Source: an uncultured Rickettsiales bacterium (GTDB lineage: Bacteria; Pseudomonadota; Alphaproteobacteria; Rickettsiales; UBA1997). From it: a stretch of DNA of 5,110 bases. The position numbers and the translations under genes were made by a program. Every line of letters starts with the position of its first letter. The first letter of the stretch is position 1. Under the pieces are notes generated by a model. It searched no databases, was not told the DNA's origin, and was given only the letters and a program-made list of their open reading frames with translations. Below are positions 1 through 5,110 of this stretch, one piece after another. The DNA lies in the NCBI GenBank assembly GCA_937927795.1, contig CALBSF010000092.1, positions 1-5,110 on the forward strand. The letters are read 5' to 3'.

Positions 1-1
1 G

Positions 2-490
2 CTTGGAAAAAACTTAGAAAAAAGTTTGAATATATTTAAAGAATTAGAGTCTGTAGCTGGTCGCGGCAAAATTAAAGAAATAAAAGTTAATCAAAAAACC
101 ATTACTATAATTGATGATAGTTACAATGCGAGCGCGCCGTCAATTAAGGCTGGAATTGCTCATGCGGTAAGTTTAAAAAATAGTCTCAAAAAAAACAATG
201 TTGTGATCGCTCTTGGCGATATGCTTGAACTTGGTGAAAAATCGGTTGAATTACATCAAGAAATAATCAATTATTTAAAAAATCTTAATATTGATTTTGC
301 TGTTTTGGTTGGAAAAAACATGATAAATGCAGCAAAAAATTTACCAAATAATTCTTACAAAACTTTTTTAGATTCCAATCTAGCAGCACTTGAAATTAAA
401 AATTTTCTTCAAGATGGTGATATTTTATATGTCAAAGGCTCTAGAGGAATGAAGATGGAAAAAATAATAGAAAAATTAAATATATCTTAA
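2..490 (+). CDS. murF: UDP-N-acetylmuramoyl-tripeptide--D-alanyl-D-alanine ligase MurF, C-terminal part (5' end outside window)
   Basis: MurF is the cytoplasmic, ATP-dependent ligase that adds D-Ala-D-Ala to UDP-MurNAc-tripeptide, the last soluble step of peptidoglycan precursor synthesis. About 162 residues are visible, and the reading frame is open to the window edge. The TTG at 26 is therefore an internal codon and not the start. Visible Mur ligase motifs are AGRGK (nt 56-70), IDDSYNASAPSIKAG (from about nt 110), LGDMLELG (nt 212-235) and the MurF-typical KGSRGMKME close to the C-terminus (nt 434-460). These cover the end of the central ATPase domain and the C-terminal Mur ligase domain. 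The N-terminal UDP-substrate domain and the P-loop lie upstream of the window. The gene ends in TAA, two codons before mraY and in the same frame. The motifs and the mraY neighbour distinguish it well from MurC, MurD and MurE. Confidence 0.96.
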   Translation, partial: LGKNLEKSLNIFKELESVAGRGKIKEIKVNQKTITIIDDSYNASAPSIKAGIAHAVSLKNSLKKNNVVIALGDMLELGEKSVELHQEIINYLKNLNIDFAVLVGKNMINAAKNLPNNSYKTFLDSNLAALEIKNFLQDGDILYVKGSRGMKMEKIIEKLNIS

Positions 491-496
491 AAACAC

Positions 497-1546
497 GTGC
501 TAAATTATTTATTGATAGAAAATATTTTTTTAAAATCTTTGATATGCTTACTAACCTCTTATTTGCTTGGTTTTTTTGGCATCAAATCTTTTTTATGTTA
601 TTTAAAAGAAAAGGAAATTTGTCGCCAGCCTATTCGACAAAGTGGCCCACAAACTCACCAGGCTAAAAAAAATACTCCTACCATGGGAGGAATTTTTATT
701 GTTTTGGCAACCCTAATAACTACCCTACTCTTTCTTGATTTAAACAATCAATATGTTTGGATTGCATCTTTTGTTTTTATTTCATTTGCTTTGATTGGAC
801 TTACAGACGACTTATTTAAGGTGATGAAAAAAAATACCGATGGATTTCGTGGCAGCATTAAATTAATAATTCAATTTACCATTATCGGAGTTGCATTTTT
901 ATGGCTTGGAAGCGTTGATCAGGTTCATTTTCAAAATAAAATATTTATTCCAATTAATCATGGACACTGGATTTCTCTAGGCTTAGTGCTATTTGTATTA
1001 TTTGTAACTTTTGTAATTGTTGGAACTTCAAACGCCCTAAACCTTACGGACGGCTTAGACGGATTAGTATCTGTTCCAACTATAATTAACTTAATTTGCC
1101 TTTCTTTCCTTGTTTTTGTAGCATCAAACCCCTTAATGGCAAAAGAATTTTTTGTTCCATTTATTGCAAATACAAAGGAATTAATTTTTTTCTGCATTGC
1201 TTTAATTGGCGCAGTTTTAGCTTTTTTAACTTTTAATTTAAAGCCTGCTAAAATTTTTATGGGCGATGTTGGAAGCTTGGCGATGGGCTCTGTTCTTGGT
1301 TTAATTGCAATTATCATCAAACAAGAAGTTATATTTTTTGTAATTTCTTTACTCTTCGTAATTGAAGCAGCTTCAGTAATTTTACAAGTTGGTTCTTATA
1401 AAATTCGCAAAAAAAGAATTTTTTTAATGGCTCCAATACATCATCACTTTGAAAAAAAAGGCTGGGGCGAAAAAAAAGTTGTTAGAAGTTTTTGGGTTCT
1501 TTCTTTTATTTTTGCTGGCCTTGGAATGACTTTATTTTTTATTTAA
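497..1546 (+). CDS. mraY: Phospho-N-acetylmuramoyl-pentapeptide-transferase (lipid I synthase) MraY
   Basis: MraY is an integral inner-membrane enzyme that transfers phospho-MurNAc-pentapeptide from UDP to undecaprenyl phosphate, giving lipid I. The protein has 349 residues, close to the usual 360, and many hydrophobic segments, as expected for a ten-helix PNPT-family protein. Seen motifs are KKNTPTMGG (57-65), LTDDLFK with the Asp pair D104/D105, NLTDGLDGL (182-190) with D185 and D188, MGDVGSL with D257, and APIHHHFEKKGWGE (312-324) with the three-His motif at 315-317. These match the Mg- and substrate-binding residues of the family. The start is GTG at 497. The in-frame murF stop at 488-490 rules out an earlier start, and the next Met in frame (residue 63) would remove the first membrane segment. 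No clear Shine-Dalgarno sequence precedes it, so translation is probably coupled to murF. The downstream gene begins one base after its stop. Confidence 0.97.
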   Translation: MLNYLLIENIFLKSLICLLTSYLLGFFGIKSFLCYLKEKEICRQPIRQSGPQTHQAKKNTPTMGGIFIVLATLITTLLFLDLNNQYVWIASFVFISFALIGLTDDLFKVMKKNTDGFRGSIKLIIQFTIIGVAFLWLGSVDQVHFQNKIFIPINHGHWISLGLVLFVLFVTFVIVGTSNALNLTDGLDGLVSVPTIINLICLSFLVFVASNPLMAKEFFVPFIANTKELIFFCIALIGAVLAFLTFNLKPAKIFMGDVGSLAMGSVLGLIAIIIKQEVIFFVISLLFVIEAASVILQVGSYKIRKKRIFLMAPIHHHFEKKGWGEKKVVRSFWVLSFIFAGLGMTLFFI

Positions 1547-1547
1547 A

Positions 1548-3140
1548 ATGACTAAAAAACCTCGAGTTTATTTATATGATTCAACCTTGCGCGACGGCGC
1601 TCAAACTAGCACGGTAAATTTTGGCTTAAAAGATAAAATTGAAATTGCAAAAACTATAGATAGTCTTGGAATTGATTATATTGAAGGCGGTTGGCCGGGC
1701 GCAAATCCTTTAGATGACGAATTTTTTTCTAACCTTCCAAAATTAAAAAAATCAAAATTCACCGCTTTTGGAATGACTAGAAGAAATGGTGTTTCAGCCG
1801 CTAATGACGCTGGATTAAATGCCCTTGTAAATAGCGATGTTTCGGCGGTTTGTATTGTTGGAAAATGTTGGGATTTTCATTTAACTCACGCTTTAAATAT
1901 CACTGAAGAAGAAAATCTGGCAATGATATCAGATTCAATCAAACATATTATTCAAAAGAAAAAAGAAGCGATGTTTGATGCTGAACATTTTTTTGACGGA
2001 TTTAAAGCAAATCCAAATTTTGCTTTAAAAACCATTAAAGCTGCTTACGAGGCTAAAGCTAGGTGGATTGTGCTTTGCGACACTAATGGTGGAAGCCTGC
2101 CAAATGAAATTTCTAAAATTATTAAAGAGGTAATAAAAGAAATTCCTGGAGAAAATTTGGGAATTCATTGTCATAACGATACCGGAAATGCCATCGCAAA
2201 TTCTTTAGCGGCGGTTGAAGCTGGGGTTAGACAAGTTCAAGGAACAATTAACGGGCTTGGCGAGCGATGCGGCAATGCTAACTTAATTTCTATTATTCCA
2301 AGCTTAGCTTTAAAAATGGGTTATGATGTTGGAATTGATGATGTTAATTTAAAAAACCTGGTTAAAACTTCAAATTTTCTTGATGATTTATTAAATAAAG
2401 AGCGCGATAAATTTGCGCCTTATGTTGGAAAATATGCCTTTGCCCATAAAGGCGGATTACACGTTTCTGCAGTTAGTAAAAATGCTAAATCTTATGAACA
2501 TATTGAACCAGAAATAGTTGGAAATCAAAGATATATCATGGTTTCAAATCAAGCGGGTCGATCAAATATAATTTCTCGCTTAAAAGAAATTGGTCTTGAT
2601 ATTGATAAAATTAAATCTACTGAAATTTCAGATTTAGTAGAAAAAGTAAAAGACCTAGAAGCGAAAGGCTTTGCTTATGATGCCGCCGATGCTAGTTTTG
2701 AAATTTTAGCTAAAAGATTTTTATCTGCGGTGCCTAATTTTTTTACTCTAATTGGTTTTAGAGTTTTAGATGAATTAAAATATGACGCTAAAGGAGGCGC
2801 TCACACGCTTTCTGAAGCAACAATAAAAGTAAAAGTTGATAATAAAATTATTATGACTGTTGCTGAAGGAAATGGTCCGGTGAATGCTTTAGATAAAGCG
2901 CTGCGCAAAGCATTATCAAAAAAATATCCTGCCTTAAAAACCGTAAAATTAAGCGATTATAAAGTTAGAATTCTAACTCCCTCAGATGGAACCAGGGCGG
3001 TAACTAGAGTGCAAATTGAATCAAGTGATGAAAAAAATAATAAATGGACAACCATTGGTGTTTCCAAAAATATTATTGATGCTTCTTTTAGGGCGCTGCA
3101 TGATAGTATTACTTATAGATTGATGAAAGAAATTAACTAA
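1548..3140 (+). CDS. cimA: (R)-citramalate synthase, CimA type (DRE-TIM metallolyase)
   Basis: Citramalate synthase condenses pyruvate and acetyl-CoA to (R)-citramalate, the entry to a threonine-independent route to 2-oxobutyrate and isoleucine. The protein has 530 residues, typical of the long CimA family. Seen: the catalytic DSTLRDGAQ motif (11-19, with R15 and the metal ligand D16), EGGWPGANPLDDEFF (46-60, characteristic of CimA), HCHND (207-211, metal ligands H207 and H209), NGLGERCGNANL (235-246) and HKGGLHVSA (300-308). The C-terminal part from about residue 395 to 530 resembles the LeuA allosteric domain (HTLSEATIKVKV, VTRVQI), which in this family senses an end product, here probably isoleucine. 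2-Isopropylmalate synthase and homocitrate synthase are the main alternatives; the length and the EGGWPGANP segment favour citramalate synthase. The ATG start lies one base after the mraY stop with no visible ribosome binding site, suggesting coupled translation. Its position in a mur gene cluster is unusual. Confidence 0.92.
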   Translation: MTKKPRVYLYDSTLRDGAQTSTVNFGLKDKIEIAKTIDSLGIDYIEGGWPGANPLDDEFFSNLPKLKKSKFTAFGMTRRNGVSAANDAGLNALVNSDVSAVCIVGKCWDFHLTHALNITEEENLAMISDSIKHIIQKKKEAMFDAEHFFDGFKANPNFALKTIKAAYEAKARWIVLCDTNGGSLPNEISKIIKEVIKEIPGENLGIHCHNDTGNAIANSLAAVEAGVRQVQGTINGLGERCGNANLISIIPSLALKMGYDVGIDDVNLKNLVKTSNFLDDLLNKERDKFAPYVGKYAFAHKGGLHVSAVSKNAKSYEHIEPEIVGNQRYIMVSNQAGRSNIISRLKEIGLDIDKIKSTEISDLVEKVKDLEAKGFAYDAADASFEILAKRFLSAVPNFFTLIGFRVLDELKYDAKGGAHTLSEATIKVKVDNKIIMTVAEGNGPVNALDKALRKALSKKYPALKTVKLSDYKVRILTPSDGTRAVTRVQIESSDEKNNKWTTIGVSKNIIDASFRALHDSITYRLMKEIN

Positions 3141-3147
3141 ACTTTTT

Positions 3148-3861
3148 GTGAGCGATATAATCAAAACTCTTTTTGAAAAAAATAAAATTAGCTGGAAAAA
3201 ATCTTTTTTAGATGGATTTTCGCAGGACGAAAATGGTAATCCTGTGCCTTGGATGACATATGAAGCAATTGATTTTCTTAAAAAAAATATTAATAAAAAT
3301 CATGATATTTTTGAATTTGGCAGTGGGGCTTCTACTCTATTTTTTAGTAGAATGGCGGGCTCTATAACCAGTTTGGAAAGCAATAAAAGGTGGTTTGAAA
3401 TTATTGCTGATAAAAGCGCAAACATGTGGTCTAGTTTGCAAAAACAGCCCAGCCCAGAAGGCAAATACAAAGCGCAGTTGAGTGATGAAAATAATAAAGA
3501 AGATATAAAAAATATTTCTATTCATAATCATCACAATTGCGCCAACATAAATTTATATTTGATGAATGATGCTTTAACGAATGATGATTATCAAAATTTT
3601 CCTAATATTTTAAATAAGAAATTTGATTTTATTATTGTTGATTCTTTAAAAAGATTTGAATGTGTAAGAAATTGTCTTACAGCTTTGAAGCCAAGCGGCT
3701 GCTTGATTCTTGATGATTCTGAAAGAAAAAATTATAAAAAAATATTCGATTTTTTATCTGAAAAAAATTTTAAAGCACAAGATTTTTTTGGCATCGCTCC
3801 TGCGCAATTAAGAATTAAAAATACTACTTTTTTTACTCAAAATAACAGCTTAAAAAAATAA
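3148..3861 (+). CDS. Putative class I SAM-dependent methyltransferase, substrate unknown
   Basis: The 237-residue protein has no signal peptide or membrane segment and is probably cytoplasmic. PWMTYEAIDFL (34-44) is followed by a glycine-rich SAM-binding motif, IFEFGSGASTLFFSR (54-68), then SITSLESNKRWFE (72-84) with E77 placed to bind the ribose hydroxyls at the end of strand 2. FDFIIVDS (159-166) and SGCLILDDSERKNY (183-196) fit strands 4 and 5 of a Rossmann-like methyltransferase. This pattern recurs in uncharacterised bacterial methyltransferases, but I cannot name a substrate. Residues about 98-134 are polar and His/Asn/Lys-rich, sit between strands 2 and 4 where homologues usually have a short linker, and coincide with an inverted repeat in the DNA. 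The GTG start at 3148 is the only plausible one: the upstream in-frame stop is at 3124, and the next Met (residue 36) would cut into the conserved part. It follows cimA by 7 bases and is probably the last gene of the unit. No Shine-Dalgarno sequence is seen. Confidence 0.75.
   Translation: MSDIIKTLFEKNKISWKKSFLDGFSQDENGNPVPWMTYEAIDFLKKNINKNHDIFEFGSGASTLFFSRMAGSITSLESNKRWFEIIADKSANMWSSLQKQPSPEGKYKAQLSDENNKEDIKNISIHNHHNCANINLYLMNDALTNDDYQNFPNILNKKFDFIIVDSLKRFECVRNCLTALKPSGCLILDDSERKNYKKIFDFLSEKNFKAQDFFGIAPAQLRIKNTTFFTQNNSLKK
3472..3542. repeat. Imperfect inverted repeat inside the methyltransferase gene
   Basis: The left arm GCGCAGTTGAGTGATG (3472-3487) pairs with the right arm CATCACAATTGCGC (3529-3542). 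The reverse complement of the right arm is GCGCAATTGTGATG, so 13 of 14 positions match, with a two-base bulge (AG) in the left arm. The 41 bases between the arms are AT-rich and may extend the pairing loosely. The element starts exactly on a codon boundary (A109) and ends within codon 132. A local GC-richer patch, including CAGCCCAGCCCA (3445-3456), lies just upstream and could belong to the same inserted segment. I cannot tell from one copy whether this is a dispersed element or a chance structure. Confidence 0.5.
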
Positions 3862-3862
3862 T

Positions 3863-4543
3863 CTACTTATCCAATTCTTTCGATAAAATATTCAAAAGTT
3901 GTATCGAAAAATTATTAGCTCTTTCGCTAAACTGATTAATTTTTGAACTAAAAATATTGTAAAAAAATACCGCTGGAATCGCTGCAAATAATCCTATTGC
4001 GGTTGCAAGTAGTGCTTCAGCAATTCCTGGCGCAACAACTGATAGGCTAGTATTTTTACTTACCGCAATACCTTGAAAACTATTCATAATGCCCCAAACC
4101 GTTCCAAATAGCCCAACAAAAGGAGTTGCTGAGCCCGTTATCGCTAAAAAATTTAAACCACTTTCTAACCTTTCCATCGACTTATTAGTTGCAACTTGCA
4201 TTGTTGAAGAAAGCCTTTCTTTTAGGGATATTTTTTTATCTGCAGGTCCGTGCACAATTTGCTTAATATTATTGTCTTTCCATTCCAAAATGCAGGCAAT
4301 AAATATATGAGCTAAAGGATGATTATCTTGTTTTTTTGCTTTTTGATAAATTTCTTCAATAGTTAAATCGCCTTCAAGTAAATGTTCAAATCGATCACTT
4401 CTAGATCTTAAAATACGAAACTTTATAAATTTATCAAAAATAATCGCCCATGACCAAAGTGATGCAAATGCTAAAAGCAGCATCACCATTTGCACTAGAA
4501 AATCAGCATGCAAAATTAAATTTATTATCGAAACTTTATTCAT
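3863..4543 (-). CDS. tolQ: Tol-Pal system proton channel subunit TolQ
   Basis: TolQ is an inner-membrane protein of the MotA/TolQ/ExbB family. With TolR it forms the proton-driven motor that powers TolA and Pal during outer-membrane constriction at division. The protein has 226 residues, near the usual 230. Three membrane segments are visible: about 15-36 (with LWSWAIIFDK), about 132-156 and about 168-195, with a large cytoplasmic loop between the first and second. The family signature TPFVGLFGTVWGI (140-152) and APGIAEALLATAIGL (171-185) are intact, including T148 and T181, which align with the channel threonines T145 and T178 of E. coli TolQ. ExbB is the alternative; the length, the N-terminal segment and the GIMNSFQGIA stretch favour TolQ. 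The ATG overlaps the tsaD stop by 8 bases, with a GGGAG sequence (4554-4558 on the plus strand as CTCCC) 10 bases upstream as a possible ribosome binding site. No tolR follows. Confidence 0.92.
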   Translation of the reverse strand: MNKVSIINLILHADFLVQMVMLLLAFASLWSWAIIFDKFIKFRILRSRSDRFEHLLEGDLTIEEIYQKAKKQDNHPLAHIFIACILEWKDNNIKQIVHGPADKKISLKERLSSTMQVATNKSMERLESGLNFLAITGSATPFVGLFGTVWGIMNSFQGIAVSKNTSLSVVAPGIAEALLATAIGLFAAIPAVFFYNIFSSKINQFSERANNFSIQLLNILSKELDK

Positions 4544-5108
4544 AAGAATGTAACTCCCATCTAGCTTTTGGCTTAAAATTTAAATCGTTGAAAAGTTTTA
4601 GTTTATATTTTTCAACCCCCACCCATGCAATCATGGCGGCATTATCAGTGCAAAGATTTAACGGAGGGGTTATTATTTGCAAGGAATAATTTTGCGCCCA
4701 GTTTTTTAAGTGATTAAAAATATAACGATTAGCAGCAACGCCGCCAGCAATTACAAGGTTTTGAATATTTGATAAGTTTTGATGATAAAGAAAAATATTT
4801 TCTAAACGATTTATCAAAACCGCAACTACGGTTTTTTGAAAAGATGCACAAATATCAGCCTTATCTTGAAAATTGATTTTTTTTGGGGAAGTTAAATGAG
4901 AAAATTCTTCACCAGTTAATTTTTCTATCTGCCTTCTAACCGCGGTTTTTAAGCCTGCAAAAGAAAAATCAAAAAGATGTTCGTTGTTTTTTGTATCAAT
5001 TAATGGACGAGAAAATTTAAAACGATCTTCATTTCCCATTAATGCTAAATTCTCAACTGAAGGACCTCCTGGATAAGGTAAATCAAGCATTAAAGCAACT
5101 TTATCGAA
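4536..5108 (-). CDS. tsaD: tRNA N6-adenosine threonylcarbamoyltransferase TsaD, C-terminal part (5' end outside window)
   Basis: TsaD (formerly Gcp/YgjD) transfers the threonylcarbamoyl group from threonylcarbamoyl-AMP to A37 of ANN-decoding tRNAs, working with TsaB and TsaE in the cytoplasm. About 190 of the usual 340 or so residues are visible. The frame remains open to the window edge (FDKVA precedes the Met codon at 5088-5090), so that Met is internal. Family motifs: FDKVALMLDLPYPGGP at the edge (YPGGP at 5061-5075), DFSFAGLKT (4944-4970), AGGVAANR (4725-4748) and CTDNAAMIAW (4623-4652). The Asp of CTDN corresponds to the C-terminal iron ligand (D300 in E. coli). The HxxxH ligands lie outside the window. 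The gene ends in TAA within the first codons of tolQ, suggesting translational coupling. Its distance from other t6A genes cannot be judged here. Confidence 0.96.
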   Translation of the reverse strand, partial: FDKVALMLDLPYPGGPSVENLALMGNEDRFKFSRPLIDTKNNEHLFDFSFAGLKTAVRRQIEKLTGEEFSHLTSPKKINFQDKADICASFQKTVVAVLINRLENIFLYHQNLSNIQNLVIAGGVAANRYIFNHLKNWAQNYSLQIITPPLNLCTDNAAMIAWVGVEKYKLKLFNDLNFKPKARWELHSYE

Positions 5109-5110
5109 AG

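Noticed and set aside
26..28. TTG at 26 as the start of a short murF-like gene
   Set aside because: The frame is open upstream to the window edge and the protein is the C-terminal part of MurF, so this is an internal Leu codon of a gene cut by the window.
958..1320. Minus-strand open frame of 120 codons inside mraY
   Set aside because: It lies wholly within a well-supported gene on the other strand, and its Lys/Ile/Thr-rich product matches no recognisable family. It is an antisense shadow.
1447..1480. Two runs of eight A near the 3' end of mraY as a possible slippage site
   Set aside because: The frame is intact through the conserved HHHFEKKGWGE motif to a normal C-terminus, and such runs are common in sequence this AT-rich.
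3337..3534. Minus-strand open frame of 65 codons inside the methyltransferase gene
   Set aside because: Its hydrophobic start is the reverse reading of Lys/Asn/Asp-rich codons. There is no ribosome binding site and no family resemblance.
3866..3889. Possible terminator for tolQ: TTATC and GATAA separated by ten bases, with a T-run further downstream on the minus strand
   Set aside because: The stem is only five AT-rich pairs and the T-run begins too far from it, so it does not meet the pattern of an intrinsic terminator.
4089..4310. Plus-strand open frame of 73 codons inside tolQ
   Set aside because: It is antisense to the most conserved part of tolQ, and the open frame is explained by that gene's codon use.

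Overview
The window is AT-rich (roughly 30% G+C by eye) and almost entirely coding. It holds six genes in two convergent blocks. The protein sequences point to a proteobacterium, most likely a low-GC alphaproteobacterium of the Rickettsiales, Holosporales or Pelagibacterales kind. The main basis is the TolQ sequence, with its ADFLVQMVMLLLAFASLWSW start and SKELDK end. That lineage is an inference from family memory and was not tested by a search.

Plus strand, 2-3861: the 3' end of murF (UDP-MurNAc-tripeptide:D-Ala-D-Ala ligase), complete mraY (lipid I synthase), a complete citramalate synthase of the cimA type, and a putative SAM-dependent methyltransferase. The gaps are 6, 1 and 7 bases, so these four genes look like one transcription unit. 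murF and mraY carry out consecutive steps of peptidoglycan precursor synthesis. In most dcw clusters murD follows mraY. Here a gene for isoleucine precursor synthesis takes that place, followed by the methyltransferase of unknown substrate.

Minus strand, 5108-3863: the 3' part of tsaD (tRNA t6A37 synthesis), whose stop overlaps the start of tolQ (proton channel subunit of the Tol-Pal envelope system) by 8 bases. No tolR follows tolQ. The next gene is the methyltransferase on the opposite strand, and the two stop codons are one base apart.

There is no intergenic stretch longer than 7 bases. I found no RNA gene, CRISPR array, insertion sequence or convincing promoter or terminator. Most of the window is ordinary housekeeping sequence. 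The most unusual signal is an imperfect inverted repeat of about 71 bases (3472-3542) inside the methyltransferase gene. It lies in what looks like an in-frame, polar insertion between the SAM-binding half and the C-terminal half of the fold. It resembles in style, but is not shown to be, the palindromic elements known to insert in frame into Rickettsia genes. I see no convincing previously undescribed multi-gene system here.
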